Source: Azospirillum sp. B510 (lineage in GTDB: Bacteria > Pseudomonadota > Alphaproteobacteria > Azospirillales > Azospirillaceae). From it: a stretch of DNA of 64,000 nucleotides. The stretch's first letter is position 1, and each line of letters begins with the position of its first letter. The notes under the pieces are model-generated. The model did not search any database. It saw only the letters and a list, made by a program, of their open reading frames with translations, and had not been told where the DNA came from. A program made the translations under genes and the position numbers. The stretch lies in contig NC_013855.1 in assembly GCF_000010725.1 (NCBI RefSeq), forward strand, positions 753,501-817,500, written 5' to 3'. Of the stretch, positions 35,782 through 44,779 are shown one piece after another.

Positions 35782-37148
35782 GCCTTCTCGACATCTTGGC
35801 CTCCAGGGCCGATGGCCTCCCGCTCGTGGACGAGCTTGCCCTGCAGATAGAGCGCGGCGAGGCCACCGCCGCCATCATCGGCCTGGGCTACGTCGGCCTG
35901 CCGCTGGCGCAGGCAATCGCCGCAGCCGGCATGCGCGTGATCGGTTTCGACACCGATCCTCATAGGATTGAGACGCTGGTCGCCGGTCGCCGCTGCATCG
36001 AACATATCCCAGCCGAAGGGATCACCGATCTTATCGACCGCGGCCTTTTTGAGCCGACGGGCGACTTCACCCGCCTGGACGAAGCGGACATTGTGGTGGT
36101 CTGTGTTCCGACCCCGCTGAACCGCCACCGCGAACCCGACCTGACCTGCGTGGAGCAGGCTACGCGTGACATCGCTCGCAGTCTGCGGCGGGGCCAGCTC
36201 GTCATTCTTGAATCCACGACCTATCCGGGAACCTGCGACGAGGTGGTGCGCCCGATCCTGGAGAAGGGCGGTCTGGTCCATGATCGCGACTTCTTCCTGG
36301 CCTTTTCCCCGGAGCGGGAGGATCCCGGAAATCCCGACTTCCACACGGCCTCGATCCCGAAGGTGGTCGGTGGCGGTTCGCCCGACGCTCTGCGGCTGGC
36401 GAATCTCTTCTACGGGAAGATCGTAGTACGAACCGTGTCCGTGTCCTCGCTGCGCACAGCGGAGGCGGTGAAGCTGACGGAGAATATCTTTCGTGCGGTA
36501 AACATCGCGCTCGTGAACGAGTTGAAGGTCGTTTACGAGGAAATGGGCGTGGACGTCTGGGAAGTGATCGAAGCGGCCAAGAGCAAGCCCTTTGGCTACA
36601 TGCCTTTCTATCCGGGACCGGGATTGGGCGGCCATTGCATTCCGATCGATCCTTTCTACCTGACATGGAAGGCCCGGGAATATGGGATTTCCACCCGGTT
36701 CATCGAACTGGCCGGTGAGATAAACACCGCCATGCCACGCCGGGTTGTGGAGCGTGCGGCGTCCGCCCTGGACCGCGTCAAGCGGCGCGGGCTGAACGGC
36801 AGCCGCGTGCTTGTCATCGGGGTTGCCTACAAGAAGAACATCGACGATCTGCGCGAAAGCCCGGCATTGCGCCTGATCGAGCTGCTGGAGCAGAGGGGCG
36901 CGCAAGTCGATTACCATGATCCACATGTGCCGGCGATCAGATGGTCTCACGAACACCCTGGGCTCCGGCCGCGCAGCTCCGTCGCCTTGAGCCCGGCTGA
37001 GCTGCGACAATATGATCTCGCACTGATCGCGACTGATCACGACGATGTGGATTACGGCATTCTGGCCCGCGGTATCGACCTCATCGTCGATACCCGCAAC
37101 GTTTGCGCTCGCAAGAACGTAGCTCCAACGACCCTGGTGACGGCGTGA
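35778..37148 (+). CDS. Nucleotide-sugar 6-dehydrogenase (WbpA/WbpO type)
   Basis: 456 residues. NAD-binding loop AIIGLGYVGLPLA at ~32-44, substrate helix VEATKLTEN-like EAVKLTENIFRAVNIALVNE, catalytic cysteine in GPGLGGHCIPIDP (~285), and C-terminal VLVIGVAYKKNIDDLRESPA. The GGHCIPIDP form is typical of UDP-N-acetylhexosamine (WbpA/WbpO-like) dehydrogenases that make UDP-HexNAcA by two oxidations, rather than UDP-glucose dehydrogenases. It starts inside the previous stop and ends overlapping the next start (GTGA). No capsule or O-antigen assembly genes are near, apart from the glycosyltransferase-like gene in the same operon. Confidence 0.9.
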   Translation: MSLLDILASRADGLPLVDELALQIERGEATAAIIGLGYVGLPLAQAIAAAGMRVIGFDTDPHRIETLVAGRRCIEHIPAEGITDLIDRGLFEPTGDFTRLDEADIVVVCVPTPLNRHREPDLTCVEQATRDIARSLRRGQLVILESTTYPGTCDEVVRPILEKGGLVHDRDFFLAFSPEREDPGNPDFHTASIPKVVGGGSPDALRLANLFYGKIVVRTVSVSSLRTAEAVKLTENIFRAVNIALVNELKVVYEEMGVDVWEVIEAAKSKPFGYMPFYPGPGLGGHCIPIDPFYLTWKAREYGISTRFIELAGEINTAMPRRVVERAASALDRVKRRGLNGSRVLVIGVAYKKNIDDLRESPALRLIELLEQRGAQVDYHDPHVPAIRWSHEHPGLRPRSSVALSPAELRQYDLALIATDHDDVDYGILARGIDLIVDTRNVCARKNVAPTTLVTA

Positions 37149-38209
37149 GTGCAGTCCACATTCCCTCCGCCGCCCTGCGCCGCTTTTCCGCTGGCGTGCT
37201 CGCAGCCATGGGCAGTTCGGCGGCGGAGGCCGATCACGTCGCCGGTAGTCTGGTCGATGCGAACCTTTGTGGGCACGACAGCCATGGCGTTGGCCTCCTC
37301 CCGCTCTATCTCTCCAACGTGAAGGCTGGTTTCCTCCACCCCAACCGAGCCGGCAGGGTGGTGCGGGACACCGGCGCGATCCTGGTGGTCGATGGCGAAC
37401 AGGGGTATGGCCAGACGGTCGTCTTCCACGCAACGGAATTGGCTGCCCGGCGCGCGGTCACGGACGGACTGGCCCTGCTGGCGGTCCGCAACGCGCATCA
37501 CATGGGCCGGATCGGTGCCTACGGCGAACAGGCAGCGGCGGTTGGGCTGGTCTGGATCAGCTTCGTCAACATCACCGGCACGGCGCCCCTGGTGGCGCCG
37601 TTCGGCGGCGGTGAATCACGGTTCGGCACCAACCCCATCTGCATCGCCATGCCACGCACCGGTGCCGATCCCATCCTGCTCGATTTCGCGACGAGCGCCA
37701 TCGCCTGGAACAAATGCCGGGTGGCCCTGAACCGTGGCGAAGCATTGGCAGATGGATTGATTCTCGACTCCGCCGGCTATCCGACCAACGACCCGGCGGT
37801 GATGTTCGCGCAGCCTTCCGGTACTTTGCTGCCGTTCGGCGGACACAAGGGATATGGGCTGTCCTTTCTGTGCGAATTGCTGGCTGGCGCGCTTACGGGT
37901 GCCGGAACGATGCAGCCGGGCACCCCTCGGCCGGGGACTATCACCAACAACATGCTGGCAATCTTGATCGATCCTGATCATCTCGGCAGTCCCGGCACGC
38001 TGGTGCGCGAGGTCGAGGACCTCGTCGGCTATGTACACTCCACCCGGCCGGCGGAGCCCGGCGGGCAGGTGCTGATACCAGGCGAGCCGGAAAGCAGAAT
38101 GCGCCGTCATCGCCTAGCTGAAGGCGTGCCACTGGATCCGACGACCCTGGAGCAGCTGCACGGCACAGCGCAGCAAGTTGGCGCGAGCACCGAAGACCTT
38201 CACCCGTAG
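37145..38209 (+). CDS. Malate/L-lactate dehydrogenase (Ldh2) family oxidoreductase
   Basis: 354 residues from a GTG overlapping the previous stop. Family signatures: DANLCGHDSHGVGLLPLY, RNAHHMGRIGAYGEQAA, FGGGESRFGTNPICIAMP, and PFGGHKGYGLSFLCELLAGAL. This family uses NAD(P)H to interconvert 2-hydroxy acids or cyclic imino acids with their 2-oxo forms (malate, sulfolactate, ureidoglycolate, piperideine carboxylate). Beside an aminotransferase it could reduce the matching 2-oxo acid. It is the last gene of the set; mobile-element sequence begins about 100 bases after it. Confidence 0.9.
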   Translation: MSAVHIPSAALRRFSAGVLAAMGSSAAEADHVAGSLVDANLCGHDSHGVGLLPLYLSNVKAGFLHPNRAGRVVRDTGAILVVDGEQGYGQTVVFHATELAARRAVTDGLALLAVRNAHHMGRIGAYGEQAAAVGLVWISFVNITGTAPLVAPFGGGESRFGTNPICIAMPRTGADPILLDFATSAIAWNKCRVALNRGEALADGLILDSAGYPTNDPAVMFAQPSGTLLPFGGHKGYGLSFLCELLAGALTGAGTMQPGTPRPGTITNNMLAILIDPDHLGSPGTLVREVEDLVGYVHSTRPAEPGGQVLIPGEPESRMRRHRLAEGVPLDPTTLEQLHGTAQQVGASTEDLHP

Positions 38210-38500
38210 CTTTGCCCCGCGAACTGAACCAGTGCGCAGTACGGGATGGTGCCATGGGTGCCAGCAACTATGCCAGCCCTTGGTCCGGACTGTTTACATT
38301 AAGCTCTGTTCGGGATCCGGGGTGGCTTGTATTGGTGACGAAGACCGACGGAACGGGTTTAGGGAGGCGGAATCAAGCTAAGAGTCTGTCCTGAAAGTTT
38401 ATTTCGTAAGCGTCGTCTGAGTGCTGCCTTGCGGGAGGAGTGTGCCGCGTGCTGAAAGCTGGACGTCGGCGGCACCGGTGGGTGTGGCTGGCTTGGCATC

Positions 38501-38941
38501 GTGGCAAGCAGCGTGGTTTGCACTGTGGCAGTCCAACGTATCGAGGTCATCACCGGCGCCGGCGGGCGGCGCACCTACTCGGCCGAGGAGAAGATCCGCT
38601 TGGTCGGCGAGGCCCACGGCGGGCGCGGCGCCGTCGTCGCGGTGGCCCGCCGCCACGGCGTGTGCACCAGCCTGATCTACCGCTGGCGCCGACAGTTCAA
38701 GAGCGGAGAACTGTCTGCCGCGGCGCCCTCCTTCGTGCCGGTTCATGTGTTGGAGGGGCCGCCGTCCGCCGGCCTGCTCTCTCCCACCAAGACGCCGTCG
38801 GCGCCGGAGCCGGCACCCTCAGCCGAGCGCCGTGCCGCCCTGGTCGAGGTGGTTCTCGCCAACGGCCGCGTGCTGCGCGTCGCCGAGGATATCGCCCCGG
38901 CCACGCTGCGCCGACTGGTCGGCGCGTTGGATTCGCCATGA
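38501..38941 (+). CDS. tnpA: IS66 TnpA
   Basis: Up to 146 residues. [26 protein letters not shown] followed by [23 protein letters not shown] is the helix-turn-helix of IS66 ORF1, and [26 protein letters not shown] is its conserved C-terminus. The GTG at 38501 lacks a good ribosome site, so the true start may be one of the following GTG codons. The stop overlaps the tnpB start (ATGA), as usual in the family. Confidence 0.88.
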   Translation: MASSVVCTVAVQRIEVITGAGGRRTYSAEEKIRLVGEAHGGRGAVVAVARRHGVCTSLIYRWRRQFKSGELSAAAPSFVPVHVLEGPPSAGLLSPTKTPSAPEPAPSAERRAALVEVVLANGRVLRVAEDIAPATLRRLVGALDSP

Positions 38942-39285
38942 TCTCGGTTCCCGCCGGGGTGCGGGTCTATCTGGCGATGGGCGCCACCGACATGCGCAAG
39001 GGCATGGACGGGTTGGCCATGCTCGCCCAGCAGGTCCTTCAGCAGGACCCGTTCGCCGGCCATTTGTTTGTTTTCCGGGGTCGGCAAGGTCATCTGGTGA
39101 AGGTTCTTTACTGGGATGGCCAGGGCTTCTGCCTGTTCACCAAGCGCCTGGAGAAGGGGCGCTTCGTGTGGCCGATCAGCCGCGAGGGCGTGGCGGTGCT
39201 CACTCCGGCCCAGTTGGCGATGCTCATCGAGGGCATGGATTGGCGCGCCCCGCAGCGCACATGGCGCCCGGAGATGGCGGGGTGA
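38938..39285 (+). CDS. tnpB: IS66 TnpB (Orf2)
   Basis: 115 residues: [55 protein letters not shown] and [16 protein letters not shown] are all present, so the protein is complete. It is required for IS66 transposition, with unknown biochemical role. ATGA-coupled to tnpA. Confidence 0.95.
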   Translation: MISVPAGVRVYLAMGATDMRKGMDGLAMLAQQVLQQDPFAGHLFVFRGRQGHLVKVLYWDGQGFCLFTKRLEKGRFVWPISREGVAVLTPAQLAMLIEGMDWRAPQRTWRPEMAG

Positions 39286-39371
39286 GTCCCGGCCGCCACG
39301 CCCGCCGATGATCGGCGCCGGGGTGGTGATCGCTCCTCCTCCGGGAGCCGCCGATCGGGTAGACTCCGGCC

Positions 39372-40985
39372 ATGCCCGCTACCGCCGAGCCGCTGCCCAC
39401 CGACATTGAGACGCTGCGCGCGATCATCGCGGCGCAGGCCGCGGAGTTGGCGGCCGAGCGTCGGTGTCGTGAGGCCAGCGAGGCCGAATTGGCCGCCGCC
39501 AAGGCCGGCCTGGTGGCCAAAGCGCTGGAGGTGGAGAAGCTCAAGATCCAGTTGGCTCGGCTGCGGCGCATGCAATTCGGGCGTTCCTCCGAGAAGATCG
39601 ACCGCGAGATCGACCAGCTCGAACTGGCGCTGGAGGATCTGGAGGCTGCCGCGGCGGCCGAAGGGATGCCGGCCGATCCCGCCGAGCCGCGGGCGCCCTC
39701 GGCGGAGAGCCGTGCCCAAGCCGGCCGGCGCAAGCTGCCGGAGCATCTGCCGCGCACCGAGATCGTGCACGCCCCGTTTGAGGCCTGCCCCTCCTGCGGC
39801 GGCGCCCTGCGTCCGGTGGGCGAGGATGTCCGCGAGGTTCTGGACTACATCCCGGCGCGTTTCACCGTGATCCGCCACGTCCGCCCGGCGCTGTCGTGCC
39901 GGTGCTGCGAGGGCATGGTGCAGGCGCCGATGCCGTCGCTGCCCATCGAGCGCGGCCTGCCCTCGGCCGGGCTGCTGGCGCATGTGCTGATCGCCAAATA
40001 TTGCGATCACCTGCCGCTCTATCGGCAATCGGCCATCTACGCCCGCGAAGGCGTGGAATTGGAACGCTCGCTGCTGGCCGACTGGGTCGGCAAGGCGGCG
40101 GCGCTGATGGCGCCGCTGGCCGAGGCCATTGGCCGGCACGTGCTGGCCGGTTCGGTTCTACACGCGGACGACACGCCGGTGCCGGTGCTCGATCCCGGGC
40201 GTGGCACGACCAAGACGGGGCGACTGTGGGTCTATCTGCGCGATGAACGCCCGCACGCCGGACAAGGGCCGCCGGCGGTGCTGTACCGCTATACCCCCGA
40301 CCGCAAAGGCGAACATCCGCAACGGGAGCTGGCTGGCTTCCGTGGGCACCTGCATGCCGACGGCTATGGCGGGTTCGATGCTCTGTACGAAGCCAAGGGC
40401 GGCAAACCGGCCGCTGTCGCCGAAGTGGCCTGTATGGCTCACGTGCGCCGGAAATTCTTCGACGAGCACACCGAAACCGGCTCGCCCCTGGCCGCCGACG
40501 CGCTGAAACGGATCGGCAGGCTGTTTGACATCGAACGCCCCCTGACCGGCCAGCCCGCCGAGGACCGCCGCCGGATTCGCCAAGCGGAAGCCCGGCCCGT
40601 TCTCGATGAACTGGCCACCTTCCTCGACGCCGCCTTGGTGCGCATCCCCGGCAAGGGCGACCTGGCCAAGGCGATCCGCTACGCCCGCTCGCGCTGGACG
40701 GCACTGACGCGCTACGTGGACGACGGCCGGCTGGAGAACTCCAACAACGCCGCCGAACGAGCGATCAGGCCGCTGGCCATCGGAAGACGCAACTGGATGT
40801 TCGCCGGTTCCGACGCCGGCGGGGAGCGTGCCGCGGCGATTTATACCATCGTGGAATCCGCCAAACTCAACGGCCTCGATCCCCAGGCCTACCTGCGACA
40901 TGTGCTCGACCGCATCGCGGATCACCCGATCAACCGAATCGCCGATCTCCTGCCCTGGAACCTCACGATTCCCGACCACGGGTGA
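39372..40985 (+). CDS. tnpC: IS66 transposase TnpC
   Basis: 537 residues, full length. An N-terminal coiled coil (~15-80) leads to LARLRRMQFGRSSEKID, a zinc-finger-like CPSCGG ... CRCCEG, and the DDE core with Asp in [11 protein letters not shown], Asp in HADGYGGFDALY and Glu in NNAAERAIRPLAIGRRNW. The frame is intact, so this IS66 copy may be active apart from its lost target duplication. It ends 53 bases before the right inverted repeat. Confidence 0.95.
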   Translation: MPATAEPLPTDIETLRAIIAAQAAELAAERRCREASEAELAAAKAGLVAKALEVEKLKIQLARLRRMQFGRSSEKIDREIDQLELALEDLEAAAAAEGMPADPAEPRAPSAESRAQAGRRKLPEHLPRTEIVHAPFEACPSCGGALRPVGEDVREVLDYIPARFTVIRHVRPALSCRCCEGMVQAPMPSLPIERGLPSAGLLAHVLIAKYCDHLPLYRQSAIYAREGVELERSLLADWVGKAAALMAPLAEAIGRHVLAGSVLHADDTPVPVLDPGRGTTKTGRLWVYLRDERPHAGQGPPAVLYRYTPDRKGEHPQRELAGFRGHLHADGYGGFDALYEAKGGKPAAVAEVACMAHVRRKFFDEHTETGSPLAADALKRIGRLFDIERPLTGQPAEDRRRIRQAEARPVLDELATFLDAALVRIPGKGDLAKAIRYARSRWTALTRYVDDGRLENSNNAAERAIRPLAIGRRNWMFAGSDAGGERAAAIYTIVESAKLNGLDPQAYLRHVLDRIADHPINRIADLLPWNLTIPDHG

Positions 40986-41038
40986 ACGGAAGCGGAGCCG
41001 TCAACCCAATTCCGCCGCAGTCGCCAGACGACGCTTAC

Positions 41039-41636
41039 CACCGCACTCGCCAGCCGGCTGAAGCGCGCCCGGCTGCGCCAGACTGCCTGCCTGGAGGATC
41101 TCGACCTGCGCACCCCGCGTGGGCTCGACCGCGGTGTTGTGCGCGAGCTGGCCACCGGGCGTTGGGTGACGGAGAACCGGCCGGTTCTGATCACCGGCCC
41201 GACCGGGATCGGCAAGACCTGGCTGGCCTGTGCACTCGGCAACCAGGCGGCGCGGGAAGGCCACAGCGTACTCTACACCCGGCTGACCCGCCTGCTGGAC
41301 GATATGGCCACCGCCCGCCTGGACGGTTCGCTCGCCCGGCTGCTGCGACGGATCGCCCGGCTCGACCTGCTGATCCTGGATGACTGGGCGATGACCGAGC
41401 TGACCGCGGCTCAGCGCCTGGACCTGATGGAGGTGATCGACGACCGCCACGACCGGGCCGCAACCATGCTGGCCACCCAAGTTCCCGTGGCCAACTGGCA
41501 TCGGCTCATCGGCGATGCCACCTACGCCGACGCCATCCTCGACCGCCTCGTGCACCGGGCCTACCGCATCGACCTGCATGGCGACCCCATGCGCCGCACC
41601 AAGGCCGACGCCGCCTGCGAAACCCCCGACACCTAA
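41039..41636 (+). pseudogene. IS21-family IstB ATPase, 5'-truncated
   Basis: The open frame matches IstB from SRLKRARLRQTACLED onward: LDLRTPRGLDRGVVRELATGRW, Walker A GPTGIGKTWLACALG, Walker B LDLLILDDWAMTEL, and sensor ATQVPVANWHRLIGD. The first ~30 residues and the whole istA gene are missing because the right end of the IS66 replaces them. About 110 bases after the stop, GGTGGGCGGCTTCGCCGAAA-type repeats look like the IS21 right end. Confidence 0.88.
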
Positions 41637-41750
41637 GGCCGGTGCTTGGCAACTAAACCCACAACCTTCATAACGTAAATCCAGGGTTCGGCCCCGGCAC
41701 CCACCAGCTTTCAATTCGGGTGGGCGGCTTCGCCGAAACGGTGGGCGCTT

Positions 41751-42131
41751 TCAACCGAAACGCCTGGGCGAATTCGCCGAAATACGCAGGATGGCGGAGC
41801 TGATCGCGGCGTTCGCGGACCTCGTCATGCTCGGCCAGCAGGCGGTACATGGTGCGGATGGAGCAATGATAGACGCCTTCATCGAGCAGGGTGGCGTAGA
41901 CTTCCGCCGGGGCAAGATCGCGACGAAGCGCGGCTCGCGCAGAAGGGCGAGCACCGTCTGGCGCTCCTGGACCGCGAGCGCCCGCGGCGGGCGTGGCCGG
42001 GGGCGAGGCGCCGGCTCCCGGCCGGCCAGCCGAACCCGGTGCCGATGGACGCTGGCGCGGGCGACGCCGACAGCGGCGCAGGCCGCACTCACAAGACCGC
42101 GGTCGGGGGCCAAGGTGGCGATCGCGCTCAT
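41751..42131 (-). pseudogene. IS3-family OrfB, 5' part, frameshifted and truncated
   Basis: Begins [32 protein letters not shown], continues to ERQTVLALLREPRFV, and then shifts frame into DLAPAEVYATLLDEGVYHCSIRTMYRLL. It runs out at RRDQLRHPAY where IS21 end sequence begins. Integrase-core DDE residues are absent. It overlaps OrfA by 4 bases, as in IS3 elements that make a frameshift fusion. Confidence 0.8.
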
Positions 42132-42610
42132 CGCGGCGTCTCGTCGCTGTCGGCGGGAGGCAAGGCAATCCCCAGCAGGTCCGAGAATTTTTTTTGGACG
42201 TCGATGACCGCCTCGGCCCGTTCCAGGCGGCGCTGGAGACGGGCGATGTCCTGGCGGGCCTTGGCCAGCTCCGCCTCCAGCGGGTTGGCGGGAGCCGCCT
42301 TCGGCCCGCGCTTGAGCGGCTTCAGCGCCTCGAAGGCACCGGCATCGCGTTGCCGGCGCCAGTCGGTCAGGGCCGACGAATACAGACCTTCCCGCCGCAG
42401 GATCGCGGCGATCCCACCGGTGTCCGCCGCCCGATCCGTCTCGGCGAGGATCCGCAGCTTCTCCGCCGCCGTGAAGGTCCGGCGCTTCGGACGCGACGAA
42501 AACTCCGGGGGAACTGCCACAGGCGCGGCAACAACCCGCGGCGTCTCACCGGCGTCGGGAACCGCCTCCGATACAGGGGCGGACAGGGGCATCTTGTTGG
42601 GCATAACCAC
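42128..42610 (-). CDS. IS3-family OrfA (DNA-binding part of transposase)
   Basis: 160 residues: [20 protein letters not shown] and [24 protein letters not shown] form the IS3 OrfA helix-turn-helix, followed by a leucine-rich coiled coil ([26 protein letters not shown]). It appears complete, but its partner OrfB is truncated, so the element is dead. It lies inside the IS5 element, between its displaced left end and its transposase gene. Confidence 0.88.
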   Translation of the reverse strand: MVMPNKMPLSAPVSEAVPDAGETPRVVAAPVAVPPEFSSRPKRRTFTAAEKLRILAETDRAADTGGIAAILRREGLYSSALTDWRRQRDAGAFEALKPLKRGPKAAPANPLEAELAKARQDIARLQRRLERAEAVIDVQKKFSDLLGIALPPADSDETPR

Positions 42611-42683
42611 GAAATCAGTTTCCTACCCCCTCAAGCTTAAACTTCAGGGGGCACGGTGTCTCACTCTCATTGGCACAGAGGGC

Positions 42684-43523
42684 ATGATGAATGACAAGAC
42701 GATGTGGACCGAAATCACCCGAGCGCAGTATCGACGGAAAGGATTGCGGTATTCAAGCGACATGACGGACGCGGAGTGGGCTGTGCTCGAACCTCTCCTC
42801 CCAACGGCTCGACGCCTGGGCCGGCCTCGAACGGTCGACATGCGGGAGATCGTGAACGGCATCCTCTTTCTGGCGACCTCCGGGTGCCAGTGGCGGCAAC
42901 TGCCGAAGGATTTCCCGCCGATGACGACGGTGCAGCGCTATTTCTACCGCTGGCGCGACGACGGGACCTGGGAGACGATCAATCACGCCCTGGTAACAAT
43001 CGTTCGGGAAAGTATGGGGCGGGAAGCCAGCCCGACAGCGGGTGTGATCGACAGCCAGTCGGTCAAGACAACGGAAGCTGGTGGACCTCGGAGCTACGAT
43101 GCGGGCAAGTGCATCAAAGGGCGCAAGCGGCATGTGTTGACCGATACCAATGGGTTGCTGGTCGCTGCCATCGTTCACGCCGCCGACATCCAGGACCGTG
43201 ATGGCGCTCCGGCGCTCCTCGCCTCCGTTCGCACACCCTACCCTTGGCTTCGCCACGTCTTTGCGGATGGCGGCTACGCTGGACCCAAACTGGAAACCGC
43301 TTTGGCCCAGATCGGGACATGGACCCTGGAGATCGTCAAGCGGTCCGACGCCGCCAAAGGCTTTGAACTGCTGCCCCGGCGCTGGGTCGTCGAGCGCACC
43401 ATCGCCTGGCTTAACCGCAATCGGCGCCTCGCCAAGGACTTCGAGGCCACCGTCGAGAGTGCCGTCGCCTGGATCTTCATCGCAAGCGTCAAACTGCTCT
43501 CAAGACGGGTGGTCAGGACATAG
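42684..43523 (+). CDS. IS5-family transposase
   Basis: 279 residues. MTDAEWAVLEPLLP, GCQWRQLPKDFPPMTTV and the DDE residues in GVIDSQSVKTTE (Asp), HVFADGGYAG (Asp) and WVVERTIAWLNRNRRLAKDFE (Glu) are in order, so the frame looks functional. Its left inverted end is 4.3 kb away because of the nested insertions, so mobility would carry the whole stack. Confidence 0.93.
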   Translation: MMNDKTMWTEITRAQYRRKGLRYSSDMTDAEWAVLEPLLPTARRLGRPRTVDMREIVNGILFLATSGCQWRQLPKDFPPMTTVQRYFYRWRDDGTWETINHALVTIVRESMGREASPTAGVIDSQSVKTTEAGGPRSYDAGKCIKGRKRHVLTDTNGLLVAAIVHAADIQDRDGAPALLASVRTPYPWLRHVFADGGYAGPKLETALAQIGTWTLEIVKRSDAAKGFELLPRRWVVERTIAWLNRNRRLAKDFEATVESAVAWIFIASVKLLSRRVVRT

Positions 43524-43554
43524 ATACAGCTATGACGATTTCGAGTCCGACTCT

Positions 43555-44761
43555 TAGCGAACCGCTCGCCGAAGATGACGGCCATCTGCGCCTTGGCGGC
43601 GGTCCATTCCCGCGGCGGCATCTTCCAGTCTTTCTCGGCGCGGTTCAAGACGAGAAAGAGGAGCTTCAGGGCGGCCTCGTCATTGGGGAAATGCCCCCTG
43701 GCCCGCACCGCCCGGCGCAGCTTCGAGTTCAAGGCTTCGATGGCATTGGTGGTGTAGAGAATACGCCGGACCTCGCGGGGGAAGGCGAAGAACGGAATGA
43801 CCTCCGGCCACGCCCGCCGCCACGCCTTGCCGATGGCCGCATACTTTTCGCCCCAGGGACTGTCTTCGAAGGCGGTCAGAGCCACCACCTCGGCGGCCTT
43901 GTCATCGACGGCGTCGTAGACCGTCTTCAGCGCTGCGGCGATGGCTTTGCGGTCCTTCCAAGACGCAAACTCCATGCTGTGGCGCAACAGGTGAACGATG
44001 CAGGTCTGGACGATCGTCTCGGGATAGGCGGCGGCGATCGCCTCGGGAAAGCCCTTCAGCCCATCGACCACGGCCAGCAGGATGTCCTCGACGCCTCGGT
44101 TCTTCAGTTCGTTCAACACGCGCAGCCAGAACTTGGCGCCTTCGTTCTGTTCGATCCACAGGCCCAACACCTCCTTGGCGCCATCGGCCCGCACGCCGAT
44201 GGCCACATGGATGGCTTTGTTGCGCACCAAGCCTTCGTCCCGGATCTTGACCCGGATGGCATCCAGGAACACCAGCGGGTAGATCGCTTCCAAAGGACGG
44301 TTCTGCCAGGTCGTTACCTCCTCGATCACCGCGTCCGTCACCGTGGAGATCAGGTCGGCTGAGACCTCGATGCCGTAGAGCTCCCGCAGATGCCCCGTGA
44401 TCTCCCGCGTCGACATGCCCCGCGCGTACATCGAGATGATCTTCTCGTCGAAGCCGGGGAACCGCCGCTGGTACTTGGCGATCAGCGCCGGATCGAATGT
44501 TCCCGTCCGGTCGCGTGGAATGGACAGGTCCATCGACCCGCCCTCGGTCAGCACCGTCTTGCGGCCGTAGCCATTGCGACGGTTCCCGCTTTCGTCACCA
44601 GTCAGATGATGATCCAGCTCCGCCTTCAGCGCCCGTTCCGTCAGCGCCTTCTTCAACTGGTCGAGCAAGCCGTTCTGGTCAAACGCCGTCTTGGCATCCG
44701 CCCCCGCCAGGAGCTGGTCGAGGATCGCGTCGGGGATGATCGGGTCTTTGTGTCGGGCCAT
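43555..44761 (-). pseudogene. IS256-family transposase interrupted at both ends
   Basis: About 400 codons: QLKKALTERALKAELDHHL, SIPRDRTGTFDPALI, GMSTREITGHLRELYG, catalytic Asp in PLVFLDAIRVKIRDEG, Asp in LLAVVDGLKGFPEAI and Glu in NAIEALNSKLRRAVRARGHF. Near the C-terminus FGERFA runs into IS5 end sequence; the original last residues (SLIPPP, stop) are at 38359-38378. At the 5' side an IS66 insertion duplicates GAATGGCC, keeping the ATG but moving its AAGGAG ribosome site 2.6 kb away. Confidence 0.9.
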
Positions 44762-44779
44762 TCGTAAGCGTCCGCCGAG

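Larger units (their letters stand above)
38406..41038. mobile_element. IS66-family element, copy 1
   Basis: Terminal inverted repeats GTAAGCGTCGTCTG are perfect over 14 bases. It contains the standard tnpA-tnpB-tnpC set on the plus strand. The 8 bases outside each end (TTTATTTC and CACCGCAC) do not match, so the original target duplication has been lost by recombination or deletion on one side. Confidence 0.9.
38381..43554. mobile_element. IS5-family element split by later insertions
   Basis: Ends AGAGTCTGTCCTGAAA on the left and the complement of TTTCGAGTCCGACTCT on the right form an inverted pair, flanked by TA on both sides. Only 25 bases of the left end remain before the IS66 begins. The rest, with its transposase gene, resumes near 42.62 kb. 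Confidence 0.78.

Noticed and set aside
38210..38311. Possible 5' half of the IS1 transposase, to pair with the remnant at 47.4 kb
   Set aside because: No IS1 zinc-finger or N-terminal sequence is visible in any frame.
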